DNA from: Elymus sibiricus
Lineage: Eukaryota > Streptophyta > Magnoliopsida > Poales > Poaceae
DNA: 64,000 nucleotides
Direction of reading: 5' to 3'
Assembly: GCA_039707655.1 (NCBI GenBank)
Contig: CM077666.1
Span: 242,078,166-242,142,165 of the forward strand
Made by a program: the position numbers and the translations under genes. Of this stretch, positions 46,428 through 58,309 are shown in pieces (within the stretch, counting starts at the first letter, position 1; the number at the start of each line of letters is the position of its first letter). The notes beneath the pieces were generated by a model. It ran no database searches, was not told the DNA's origin, and was given only the letters and a program-made list of their open reading frames with translations.

Positions 46428-46715
46428 CATACCGACTATAGGACCCCCTTGATTGATCGAACCGTTGACGAGTCTAGAAGAAAAACTATTTTGAGTCCTA
46501 GTTATATATCGGAGAGTAGCACTTCTTTTTATTCCTTATCCCCTTCGTCACTCTGGTGAGGAATTGTGGCGTAGGTGTTTTGATTCTACTAATCTTCTCA
46601 CTCAAAAAAATTCTTAGGATCACGCGGGTATTTTTGGAATAGTTGTGATATCGGTGTGACATGACTCTGCCTTGGTGCCTCCTGTCTGCATTGACTTTTG
46701 TTCCGGGGAGTTGAG

Positions 46716-48234
46716 TGATACGTCCATTTTTCATCATGTTTTCCTACTGTTATTTATTATGTTTTTGATCATTATTTCGCTTTATGATACAATTCTTATT
46801 CCTTTTCTCTCTTATTTTGCAAGTTTCACATGAAGAGGGAGATTGCCGGCAGCTGGAATTCTGGACCGGAAAGGGGTGAAATAGAGATAGCTATTTTGCA
46901 CATCTCCAAATGACCTAAAAATTTATGGAGAATTATTTTGGAATATATAAAAAATACTGGCGAAAGAATTACCGGGAGGGGGCCCACCAGGAAGCCACAA
47001 GCCTGGGGCCACGCCCTACCCCCCTAGGCGCGCCCTCGAGCTTGTGGGACCCCTGGCAGGCTTCCGGCCCCCTCCTTCTACTATATGAAGCCATTTTCCC
47101 TAGAAAAAATCAAGAGAATACTTTCGGGACGAAGCACCGCCGTCTGGAGGCGGAACCTGGGCAGGAGCACTTTTGCTCTCCGGTGGAGCGATTCCGCCGG
47201 GGATACATCCCTTCGGGAGTGGGAAATCGAAGCCATCGACATCACCAACGATCCTCTCATCATGGGAGGACCAATCTTCATCAACATCTTCACCAGCACC
47301 ATCTCATTTCAAAGCCTAGTTCATCTCTTGTATTCAATCTTTGTCTCAAAACCTCAGATTGGTACCTGTGGGTTGCTAGTAGTGTTGATTACATCTCGTA
47401 GATGATGCTTGTTGGTTTATTTGATGGAAGATTATATGTTCAGATCCTTAATGATATTGAATACCCCTCTGATCTTGAACATGAATATGATTTGTGAGTA
47501 GTTACTTTTGTTCTTGAGGACATGGGAGAACTCTTTCCATAAGTAATCATGTGAGTTTGGTATTCGTTCGATATTTTGATGATATGTATGTTGTTGCTTC
47601 CTTTAGTGGTGTCGTGTGAACGTTGACTACATGACACTTCATCATCTTTGGGCATAAGGGAAGGCATTGTGGAGTAGTAATTAGATGATGGGTTGCTAGA
47701 GTGACAGAAGCTTAAACCCTAGTTTATGCGCTATTCCGTAAGGGGCTGATTTGGATCCATATGTTTCATGCTATGGTTAGATTTATCTTAATTCTTCTTT
47801 TGTAGTTGCGCATGCTTGCAAGAGGGGGTAATCATAAGTGGGAGGCTTGTTCAAGTAAGAACAGCACCCAAGCACCGGTCCACCCACATATCAAATTATC
47901 AAAGTAGCGAACGCGAATCAAACAAACATGATGAAAGTGACTAGATGAAATTCCCATGTGTCCTCGAGAACGCTTTGCTTATTATACGAGTTCGTTCCGG
48001 CTTGTCCTTTTCTATAAAAAGGATTGGGCCATCTTGCTGCACCTTTTTTAGCGTTACTACTTGTTACTTGTTACAAATTACCTTGCTATCAAACTATCTG
48101 TTACCGATAATTTCAGTGCTTGCAGAGAATACCTTGCTGAAAACCGCTTGTCATTTCTTTCTGCTCCTCATTGGGTTCTACACTCTTTCTTATAGAAAGA
48201 ACTATGATCGATCCCCTATACTTGTGGGTCATCA
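46716..48234 (+). repeat. A2 5' LTR
   Basis: 1519 bp, TGATACGTCC...GGGTCATCA, with the family hairpin near 46995-47048 and the TATA-like TATATGAAG at 47082-47090. Confidence 0.9.
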
Positions 48235-48245
48235 AGACTCTTTTT

Positions 48246-48263
48246 TGGCACCGTTGCTGGGGA
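48246..48263 (+). other. A2 primer binding site, Asp-tRNA type
   Basis: TGGCACCGTTGCTGGGGA, 11 bases after the LTR. It matches the complement of the plant Asp-tRNA 3' end with about two mismatches. The gap from the LTR and the Asp-type primer fit the Athila lineage. Confidence 0.8.
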
Positions 48264-48340
48264 GTGAAGCACCTTTGGTAGGTGGAATTTGGTAAGGAAA
48301 CATTTCTATCACGTGCTGAAATTTACTGTCACTTGTCACT

Positions 48341-50761
48341 ATGGAAAGTAATCCTTTGAGGGGTTTGTTCGGGGTATCTTCACCTTGACCGGAAGCATTA
48401 ATCGTTGCACCTCAACCTACTGAAAACATTTACTATGAAATTCCTTCGGGTATGATAGAGAAACTGCTAGCTAATCCTTATGCAGGAGATGGAACGGTGC
48501 ATCCTGATATGCACTTGATATATGTGGATGAAATTTGTGGATTGTTTAAGCTTGCAGGTTTATCCGGAGATGGAGTTAAGAAGAAGGTATTCCCTTTATC
48601 TTTGAAGGGGAAGGCATTGACATGGTATAGGCTATGTGATGATACTGGAACATGGGATTGGAACTGGTTGAAGCTGGAATTTCACCAGAAATTTTAATCT
48701 ATGCATTTGGTTCATCGTGATCGGAATTATATATATAATTTTTTGCCTCATGAAGGAGAAAGTATCGCTCAAGCTTGGGGGAGGCTTAATTATATGTTGC
48801 ATACATGCCCCAATCATGAGCTCTCAAGAGAAATAATTATTCAGAACTTTTATGCTCGGCTTTCTCATAATGATCAATCCATGCTCGATACTTCTTCTAT
48901 TGGTTCCTTTATGAAGAGGACTATTGAATTCAAATGGGATCTTCTGGAAAGAATTAAACACAACTTTGAAGATTGGGAAATCGACAAAGGTAAAGAGTCG
49001 GGTATAAATCTTGAGTTTGATTGTGTTAAATCTTTTATGGAAACCGATGCTTTTCATAAGTTTAGTACTAAATATGGACTTGACTCTGAGATAGTGGCTA
49101 CCTTTTGTGAATCTTTTGCTGCTCATGTTGATCTCCCCAAGGAGAAATGGTTTAAATATCATCTGCCTATTGAATTAAAAGAAGAACCCATAATTGCTAA
49201 AGAAGAAACAATTGTTTACAATGTTGATCTAGTTGTGCCTACTGCTTATATTGAGAAACCTCCTTTCCTTGTTAGGATTAAGGAACATGCTAAAGCTTCA
49301 ACTGTGGTTAATAAAAGTAATATAAGAACACCTAGACCTTCTGAAAAAATTAAAGTTGAACCTAATATTGCAATGGTTAAAGATCTTTTGGTTGATGATT
49401 TTGATGGGCATGTTATTTACTTTTGTGATGAGGCTACTAGAATTGCTAAACCTGTTAGAAATGAACGAGACATGTTAGACAAGAACAAGCCCGTAGTTGG
49501 CACGCATGTTGTTTCTGTTAAGATTGGAGACCATTGCTATCTTGGTTTATGTGATATGGGAGCTAGTGTGAGTGCTATTCCATTTTCTTTATATCAAGAA
49601 GTAATGAACGATATTGCACCTGTTGAGATTGAAGATATTGATGTTACTATTAAGCTTGCAAACAGAGATACTATTACACCACTTGGGATTGTTAGTAATG
49701 TTGAAGTCTTGTGTGGTAAAATCAAATACCCTACTGATTTTCTAGTACTTGGTTCACAACATGATAATTTTTGTCCCATTATATTTGGTAGACCCTTCTT
49801 GAATACCGTAATGCTGAAATTGATTGTGTTAAAGATAAGGTTAGAGTTAAGTTTGGTGATATATCTCATGAATTTAACTTCTCCAAGTTTCGTAGACAAC
49901 CTCATGATGAAGAACTACCCAATAAAGATGAAATTATTGGTCTTGCTTCTATTGCTATTCCACCTACAGATCCTTTAGAACAATATTTGCTAGGCCATGA
50001 GAATGATATGCATATGAATGAAAGAAATGAAATAGATGAATTATTCTTTAAACAAGTGCCTATACTTAAACATAATTTGCCTATTGAAACCTTGGGAGAT
50101 CCTCTACCACCCAAGAGTGATCCTGTGTTTGAATTAAAGAAACTACCTGATACACTTAAATATGCTTATCTTGATGAAAAGAAGATATATCATGTTATTA
50201 TTAATGCTAACCTTTCAGAGCATGAAGAAAAGAGATTACTTAAAACTCTGAGGAAGCATCGTGCTGCTATTGGATATACTCTTGATGATCTTTAGGGCAT
50301 TAGTCCCACTCTATGTCAGCACAAGATTAATATGGAGCCAGATGCTAAACCTGTCATTGATCATCAACGTCGCTTGAATCCTAAAATGAAAGATGTGGTA
50401 AGAACTGAAATATTAAAGCTTCTGGAGGCAGGTATAATTTATCCCATAGCCTATAGTAGATGGGTAATCCCTGTTCATTGTGTTCCTAAGAAAGGAGGTA
50501 TTACCGTTGTTCCTAATGTTAAAAATGATCTCATTCCACAAAGAATTGTAACTGGCTATAGGATGGTAATTGATTTCAGGAAATTCAATAAAGCTACTAG
50601 GAAAGATCATTACCATCTGCCATTTATTGATCAAATGTTAGAAAGACTATCTGAGCATACACACTTTTGTTTCCTAGATGGATATACTGATTTTTTCTCA
50701 AATACCTGTATCACAAGAAGATCAAGAGAAAACCACCTTTACTTGTCCTTTTGGAACTTAT
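48341..50761 (+). pseudogene. A2 gag-protease-RT (N-terminal part), multiply broken
   Basis: The start ATG at 48341 (MESNPLRGLFG) follows the primer site by about 80 bp. Disruptions: TGA 48386-48388, TAA 48695-48697, a one-base loss near 49807-49811 (A1 has one more T), TAG 50293-50295 (A1 has AAG) and an extra T in the run at 50691-50696. Between them the frames hold the Gag body, the protease loop CDMGAS (Asp codon at 49553, intact here but mutated in A1) and RT up to FCFLDGY. It then breaks off at the F junction near 50758-50762. Together A1 and A2 show what the intact family looked like, but each is defective. Confidence 0.88.
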
Positions 50762-51743
50762 ATTAATTAAATAAAAATGATTGATCGTTTGATTGTTTGT
50801 TTGATTGATTGACTGAAAGTGAGTGAAATTTGAAACTTTTTGAAAGTTTAATGAGAGGGAATGAAATTACTTTCCCAAAACTTTCATTCTTGCAATTGAT
50901 CTCCTTGAATTCAAATTCAATTCAAATACAAAACCCTGGAGTGAAGATGACATGACTTCTTCCATTAAAGAAATGAAAAGGGTTTTTGAAAAGAGTTTGA
51001 ATTCCACTTGGAAATATTTTCGAATTCAGAAACTTTATGCAACTCAATGATTTTCATGAGAGAGGATAAAATGACTTCTTCAAATTATATGAAATATGAG
51101 TTGGAAGTTTAAAAGAAGGATTTGAAAGTGGGTTGAAATTCAAATTCAAACCCAATTTGGAGTTATTTGGTTTTTATTCAAATTATTTTTCTCTTAAAAA
51201 AATACATGGAAAATAGGGTAACATGATTCCCTTCAACAGAAAAATGGAGAAAAATAAATTTGAATGCATTTTTGTATTTTTAAAATAATTTTATTTGCAT
51301 TTTAAATGCACCAGTAACACTGTTTGAATTATTAGATTTTGTGTGAAATTTATTTGAACTTCAAAAATAGTTCATCTTGTATAAAATGTTTTAATGAAAT
51401 TTTTTATATATAATATGACTAGATATCATTTTAACTTTATTTTGCTTCGTTTTATTTTTGTTGTTGTCTGTTTTATTAAAAAAACGGCCGAAGCGAGACG
51501 CCCCAGCTACTAGCCGCCGGCCCAGCTAGCCAAATAGGCCCACGGCCTCTCTCTCCCTCCCGAAAACCCTTCCTACCAGCCACCCGATCCCCTCCCGCTC
51601 GCTCTCTCCCGCTGACCGCTGGGGCCCGCCCCTTTCTTCTTCTTCCCCATGCCATGGACAGAGGCCACAGCTCGCACGCCTCACCGACCGATTTTCTCGC
51701 GAAGATCGCCTCGCCCGCAGCCCCTTGCCCACGCAAGACCCCC

Positions 51744-51751
51744 TATAAATA
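51744..51751 (+). promoter_or_regulatory. F 5' LTR TATA box
   Basis: TATAAATA after CGCAAGACCCCC; the 3' LTR copy is at 59330-59337. Confidence 0.75.
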
Positions 51752-54109
51752 CCGCAGCTTTTCCCCTCGTCCAATTTTCGGAATAATCTAGATCTCCCGT
51801 GCCCCAGAGCTCCGTCCCGATCTCACCGGAGTTCTCCGCCGCAGGAGCACCTTCGCCGCTCGATTCCGACGCCGCCGAAGGTTCCCGAGCACCCTGGCCC
51901 TCTGTTTCTTTATTCCTCTCTACTCCGCACCTACCTGACTCCTTCTCCTTCACAGACGCGCGTGGGACCAACTCCCCAACGCCTTCCGCATCTCGCCGGC
52001 GCAGCCCGCACTCCAGCCGCAATCCGCCGTCACCAGAGGACGCTCCCGACGAGGCAAACGCCACCATCGCCTTCCCCGAGACGCGACGGACCTCGTCGTG
52101 TTCCTCCCTGACCCCGAAGACCCCGCCCGGATCGAGCAGAGCCACCCCGCCGCCGTATTCCCTGACTCCGACGCCGTTGACCGCCCACTGTAAGCCGCCA
52201 TCATCCCCGCCGTTTGATCTTGAGTGTAAGGTGTAGATTAGATCGGTTCTGTTTTTATTTATTTTCGAACCGGTACGCTCTAGTATTCGGCCGTTCGTCG
52301 CATAAGCTAAGCAACGAACACCCCGTAGCCGTCCGATCTAGATCTGACCGTCAGTGTAGATTTGTTTTATTTTTATTTTTATTTTTCGAGTTGTTTTCGC
52401 TAGTTGCCGGTCGTCCTCTAGTTCATCCCGCAGCGCACACCCTGTCACCCAACCGCGCGCTGCCACGTGGCCACTAGCCGACCCGTAGAGTTTTAGTTTT
52501 TTTTTCTGTTTTCTTTTCAGATTGGTTTCTGTTTTAGATTTGCTATATCTTTTAGGTTTTAAATCCTTTTTGAATGATTCTTTCTGCATTAGATTAATAT
52601 TATCATCTAGTTTCTGTAGTTGTCAAGTTTGGCCATGTTTGAATAGTTTAAATTTGAATTTGCATGGATTTGCTTCAAGCACTGTTTTGTGAATATCTTG
52701 AGTTTAAAAATAGCTATTTAGTTAATTCTTTTTCTAGTGATCAATTGATCTTTTGTCTAAAACGTAGGCTTTTGCAAATTAGTTTTTGTTTATTTTAAAT
52801 TAGGGTTTTAGGCGAAACAGTACTGTTTTTGTTATAGCTTTGTTTTAATCTTTTCTTTGTTGTTTTAATAGTTTTAAATTATTTCTTTTTGTCTTTTTTG
52901 ACAAATTTAGTTTTGTTTTCGTTAGTCAACAGTAGACAAAAATTTATTTTTATTTTAAAATTTATTTTCTTTTTTTTGTAGTGACACTGGTATAGGACTT
53001 AAATAGGGTTTTATAAAAGCTTTTTATTTGTTCTTTTTGCTAGAAAAAGTTTATGAAAAATACTTTCTGTTAACTTAGTTATTTTATATTTTCTTTTCTG
53101 TTAATTTATTAGTTTAGAGTTTTATTTTGCTGTTAATTTTTATGTAGGACAAAATTATTTTTATTGTTTTTAGTAAAGTCTTAGACCTTTCCTTAGTAGT
53201 TTTTCTCGTAGTTTTCCTTGAAGTTTCTTTGGATTTTATTTGGATTTTATTATCTGATTTCTTTGTTGTTTTAATTGTTTATTGATAATTACGATTGCTA
53301 GAAATTGCTTGCTAGAATGATTTCTTATGTGAATGCAATGTTTGACTATATAGATTTTCTCGGAGAGACGAATAGTTCTATCAAGTTTCCGAGAGCGTTA
53401 ATATCTTCATCAAGTAATACCAGGCAAGTTCACTTTGACCATTTTTACATACCTATGCTTTTAATGCATTTAGTGTCACCTTTTCATCTTTCCTCCCGTA
53501 GTGTTATTGAATCTTGTAGTTGAGTAGAATGCATGAGGTAGGAACCCATGTCCCTGTTACCAAGCCCGGGACGTTGTTTAGTTTTAATGCTACGCTAAAG
53601 TAGATGGGGTTTGGTATGAGTGCCCGAGAGTGGTGTGAGAAGGTGGACTCTACGTCAATGACGACAACTTCGTGATGGCATCTCCAAGGACTGCATCTTC
53701 AAGGCCTCAAGATTTCGAGATTCGAGACAAGATTTCGATACACACTACTGGGTTAAGGATGGATTTGATGGGCACCCTGGAGTAACCAGTGGATGGCCGG
53801 GATGCATGGAGAAGCGCCATGACATCTTGCGAAAAGCTTCACCCAGACTCAAAGAGACGGAAGAATACTTCATGCCCGAAAGCTTACCTGTGCAACCGCA
53901 AGTCATTATGGGCTCTGGCTTGGTTGACCTTAGTTGTGACTCTGACTGGGACGGTGCTAGCAGATGTAGAACTACGGTAGGATTGGATGAGCACTGGACA
54001 GTGGTCAGGGGAACTCTTCGGAAGACCATGTTTCGGTCGTCTTGTTCTCAAACACCCTGAAGTGCAAGAACGTAAAAAGAGGGATCGAATCTTGTGGGTA
54101 AAGTGCGCA

Positions 54110-54160
54110 ACACTCTATAGAGTTAAAACCTAATCGATTAGCCGTGTCCCCGGTTACGGA
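54110..54160 (+). promoter_or_regulatory. Conserved LTR block, F 5' LTR
   Basis: TAATCGATTAGCCGTGTCC then CGGTTACGGAC. The core starts at 54141, 584 bp from the LTR end. TTCGAA is replaced by ATCGAT and CTGCAG by CTATAG. Confidence 0.65.
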
Positions 54161-54729
54161 CAATTTGAGCCTCTGGACTTGGATCTATCTCGGAACTCTC
54201 AACACCGGACTGATAACTAATTGTGGGCAACATATGATACTTATGGGGAGACATCGGTTGGCGGAACCATGTCATAGTAGATAACTCTGTAGGGAAGACT
54301 GCTGATTTATTCCTTTGTTGTAGGGAAAATAAAACCAGCTTTTATGCAAAAACTCAGACGCAGAGCCACAAAGCCATATTGCATATAGAATAGTTTTATC
54401 ATCTGTCTCTCTTATTTGTGATCTTGCCAGTACATTCAATGTACTGACCTACACGGCTGCAACGTATTATGTTGGAGGATTTTCTAGGACGAGTGAGTTT
54501 CGTTGTAGGGTTACGGTCTACACTCAACCTGCCGATGGCGTTGATGGGACTCCACACCCGTGTAATTGTTTCCGCTGAGACTTATGAGGTATATATCAGT
54601 TTTACGTTATTTATACATGTGATTGCACTTTGATATATACATTGATGTACTGTGTGTGCCAGCATACCGATCCAGGGATGGCACAGATACACAGAGGCTT
54701 GACCGTTTGTGGTCGGGTCGCTACAGAGA

Positions 54730-54741
54730 TGGTATCAGAGC
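54730..54741 (+). other. F primer binding site
   Basis: TGGTATCAGAGC (initiator Met-tRNA), four bases after the LTR. Confidence 0.92.
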
Positions 54742-55219
54742 ACATGTTGACTATAGGACGTGGCCCTAGAAACTAGAAAGCCCTTGGACAGGATATCTCT
54801 AAAACTTTATTTTCAAAAAGACCCTTACTTCTCATCTCTTCTGATTTTATCAAATAGTCCCTCTTACCTCAAATAGTTAGAATATATCCCTTCCCCTTTT
54901 GACCACACGAAGGATCAATTGAAGCCACTCCAAGAAGGACCAGATATCGGACAACTGAGGACCACTTCAGAGTACAACAACTGAAGACTCCGAAGACTCG
55001 AAGAAATTGAAGACCCTGAAGAATTCCAAGATTTATAAGACCTTTAGAAGACCAAAACCCCTATATTATACCCACGTTAGATACGATTGTGAGCTGTCAT
55101 TTGTGTGTGTTTTTCTGACAGCCACAAATAAAACCTATTTTAAAAACTATTGTTTGTATTGTGTGAATCTCCCTCTATCCCTCTCTCATATCTCATCCCA
55201 AAACCCTTGGACCCAATAG

Positions 55220-56195
55220 ATGATGAATGAAGATGGACTTGTATTCTCTGGACCGATGACTCAGTTGGAGGTAGAGATATGGATTCAAAACATGGAGAAT
55301 CATTTCGGAAGCAATTTGGTTGCAAGGAAGTATGAGGTTCAATACGCTCTTCGGTACTTTACAGAAAGTGCTGCAACCTGGTGGAAAATGCATCAAGCCA
55401 TACAAGGATGTAATGGAGCAAAAACTTGGGAGGAATTCAAGAAGACTCTGCTAAGATCCCGTCTCATCTGGAAACCTTATGATAACCCGATGAAGAAACC
55501 TTGTGCCTGCAAGATATGCGGAGAAATAGGACACACCCATGAAGAACACAAGGATGGATGCCCGCATTGTGAAGGAAATCACCCAGAGGAAGAATGCCCC
55601 ACTAGGCAGGTGACATGTTTCTTGTGTGAAGGAACTACTCATTACCCGGCTCAATGCCAAATTTACCCCAAGGTACAAGAAGTCATCAAGCAGCAGAAGG
55701 AAGCCATGAAGGAAGTCTTCAGGGAAAATTTAGGAGAACCTGTGATGAAGGAAGGTGTTGGAGACCCTGATGGAGAAGGCCTAACGAGATTTTACTCCAA
55801 TGCCTGCTATTCATGTGGAGAAGAAGGACATTTCTCACAGTATTGTACGAAGGAAAGAAAGAAGTATCTGGGAAACTTCTCGACGTAAGAAGTGGAGTTT
55901 GATCCACAGGAAATAAAGGAATGATCGGAACAAAGAAGCCCAGGAAGAGAAAACAAAGACATCCTCAGAACAACCCAATTTCTGCAGAAAAGGACCTGAG
56001 TCATATCATATGTTTCAAGTGCAAGAAGTCAGGTCACTATTTCGACAGATGTCCAGAAAAGAAGCTAAAAATCCAAGAGCCTACATAATCACAAAGAAGC
56101 CCCGAGACATATCGGAAGTCATTTGTTTTCGCTGCAAGGAGGCAGGACTTTTTGCTAGGGAATGTTCATATCAGAAGAAAGCGGGAGCTAAGTAG
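55220..56195 (+). pseudogene. F Gag with six zinc knuckles, last part frameshifted
   Basis: The open part, 55220-55888 (222 codons), starts MMNEDGLVFSGPMTQLEVEI and has a capsid pattern (WIQNMENHF...YFTESAATWWKMH...TWEEFKKTLL). Four Cys/His motifs follow, beginning near 55508, 55559, 55616 and 55805. The first two are variants; the third and fourth (CFLCEGTTHYPAQC, CYSCGEEGHFSQYC) are perfect CX2CX4HX4C. After TAA at 55886 the reading shifts frame to CFKCKKSGHYFDRC (56011) and shifts again to CFRCKEAGLFAREC (56124), where His is replaced by Leu. Six knuckles in a row are far more than the one or two usual in plant Gag. It is an RNA-binding capsid protein and needs a partner for copying. Confidence 0.8.
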
Positions 56196-56615
56196 TTGAG
56201 ATTTTGATATTGGTAATAAGTGTAGTAGGAAGCAATTTTATTTTCATAAGTACGATGAGTCGAGTTATGTAATGGAAGTCTCGGAGATTGTAATAATTCA
56301 TGAATCAATAAAGTTGATATGTCATATGCTGAAAGGCTTTATGAAGTTGTTATGTTGTTAACATTTATCTTGGAACCGATTATGTGGGTAAACATGGATG
56401 AAAATGAGTTGTTGATGCATAAACTGGGATTTCGATAAAGTTCAAGGATACAATAGAATATGGTCAATGGATAACCCAGTACATTTTGTTTTAAGGATGA
56501 CAATACCCTGTAAGATGTTGGGAATTGAATTTGAAGTTTTGTTTGGATGATAGGAATGCTTACCCAAGGAGATACATACATTATTCTGAATACCCCTTTT
56601 ATCTTACAACTGCAG

Positions 56616-57063
56616 ATGACAACCCTTTATGAGTCTTTCCTCAAGGGCCCGAAAACCATCATGACCCTGACTAGTGAATCATGATTACCCAAAGATCCTG
56701 AAGGACATGATGAAGCATATTCACCTTGAAGGAGATGCAGTCTACAAGGGCTACCCCTTCATGGAAAATGGAGTGGAACTTTGGTACGTGGAGGTACACC
56801 TCCACCGTGTGAAAGGTGTTTGCCCAAAGACTATGGGGCAATACTTTTTCATTTCTCGTGTACCATGAGCAACTTTCTTTGACTCTGTTCGTGAAGCTGC
56901 CATGGAAGTCATACGTCAGATTGGAGAAATACTGGAAGCAAGACTCCGTCATACTCAGGAATACCTGAGAGGAGTGCATACCGAGATGATGGAGATGAAG
57001 CTCATGGACACCATGATGAAACAAAAGGTGGATGATTTCAAGGAGCACCTCGCTCAATTCTAG
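56616..57063 (+). pseudogene. F second ORF, unknown function, broken
   Basis: ATG 56616 opens MTTLYESFLKGPKTIMTLT, with a TGA at 56682. A shift leads into a frame with GYPFMENGVELWYVEVHL and KGVCPKTMGQYFF, a TGA at 56866-56868, and then in the same frame FFDSVREAAMEVIRQIGEIL and a Met/Lys/Glu-rich helical tail ending at TAG 57061-57063. The coding look (steady amino-acid composition across the breaks) suggests a once-real protein of about 145-150 residues. I recognise no domain. It may be an additional retrotransposon ORF or a captured host fragment. Confidence 0.45.
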
Positions 57064-58309
57064 TGGGACTAAATAATCCTCAAGGAGGACCCATAAATAA
57101 AGTTGGAAGTAATGCTTGACCATACCAACTATGTGGATGGCAGCATTTGTAATAAAGTACTTTTGATTGGAGTTTTGAGAAATGATTAATGATGTAATAA
57201 AGGATTTGATATGAAAAGAATACGATTTATGGTTGACTTTGTGCATTTCATGGTGATATTTCTCTGTGTGAACACCAGACCAATGAAAAGGAAAATGCAT
57301 TCCACTAAGTGGAGTTTGGACGAAATAAGTTTGATTTCGTGGTTACCCCAAGAGTATGACAGAATGAAGTACTATTGGATTGGATTTAGAGAAAGTGTAA
57401 TGGTGGAATATGGAACAATAGTAACTCCAAGGATGAGTTAAAGCGGTACAAGTAATGAAGTGGGCCCATAACCCACAGGCCCAGGAATTAAAGAGGATTT
57501 GGATGTAGCTGTGATTGATCAGCATACGTTTCTTAGGAGGATACGTAAAACCCCGAGAGTTGTGAAGAAAACGATAGATGTTTTGTTCAGCTTGCAGAAT
57601 CAATGGATTTACCCGAACCCAGTTCGAGAACAAGAGAAATTCTGCAAGGCTAGTGAGTTTGCCCGAGTGTAGAAATACGAGATTCGCTAAACCTTATACA
57701 GGGTAATGATTTGGGTGCGGAATGGATTGATCACCATACCGACTTACTCGTATCATTCGCTCTCGCTATTTGGAATGGTAAATCTAGAGTGACTTACCTA
57801 TAGTAGAGAGACGACAATCGTTGAAAACTTTGCTTAAGCCTTAGAATGGTATGATAAGAAACCCTGGTACCACGCAGTTGTTGCCAATCTTAGGAATATA
57901 CAGTGAGATTTAACCTAGACGCATTTCCTGCAACAAGAACCATTAATTGTTGACCACCATGAGTTTTCCGATAGTTGTTTATAATTTTCGACAGACCTGT
58001 CAGCTAAGAAGACCCAGTCCCGGAGGGACCTTGTTTTGATGTAAGGACACATGATTTTTGATAAAAGGGTATACTTTTATCGGAAGAGCACCAGTGAAAC
58101 AGTTATCCCGGAGAATACGAGAAGACCGACACCGTCCACCCAAAGGATGGAGTACATGAGTTTTGTTGGAACCATAACCATGCTTTTAAGTATGGTAGCA
58201 CCCCAGACCTTTACAATCAATGGATTTGATGAAGACCCCCAAACCATAACCTTTTCTTGCTAGCCTCTCCGAATCTCGAGGACGAGATTCATTTTAAGTG
58301 TGGTAGGTT
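57064..58309 (+). other. F 3' internal region
   Basis: No pol motif in any frame. The last 60 bp contain CTCGAGGACGAGATTC, the usual pol-tail signature of Tekay-like elements, then a purine-rich AAGTGTGGTAGGT before the 3' LTR. Pol has been lost or replaced, but the 3' border survived. Confidence 0.55.

Larger units (their letters stand above)
43552..46715 (+). mobile_element. LTR retrotransposon E, 5' part, interrupted by A2
   Basis: The 5' LTR is 43552-46411 (2860 bp), from TGTGACAACCCG to ...GGGCATGACA. It is followed by a Met-tRNA primer site and about 290 bp of leader. The leader is cut at 46715 by the LTR of A2. The remainder of E must lie beyond the window. The promoter TATA (TATAAAT) is at 44084-44090. 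Several long frames in the GC-rich middle (44112-45040, both strands) are LTR noise. Confidence 0.85.
50762..54725 (+). repeat. F 5' LTR, 5' end truncated
   Basis: It aligns with 58346-62313. The first 36 bp and the target duplication are gone, together with about 20 bp of A2. A TATA box, TATAAATA, lies at 51744-51751. The stretch 52500-53280 is extremely T-rich. Confidence 0.9.

Noticed and set aside
51799..52236. 145-codon Ser/Pro-rich frame in F 5' LTR, also at 59283-59789
   Set aside because: Located just after the TATA box in LTR sequence, Ser/Pro/Thr-rich by composition, and different in length and frame between the LTRs. Could be a short leader peptide, but there is no support.
53744..54060. 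Frames at 53789-54060 and 61340-61648 that look protein-like
   Set aside because: They lie in F LTRs about 0.7-0.9 kb before the LTR ends, directly upstream of the conserved block. Both LTRs keep similar frames only because the LTRs are nearly identical, and no domain is visible.
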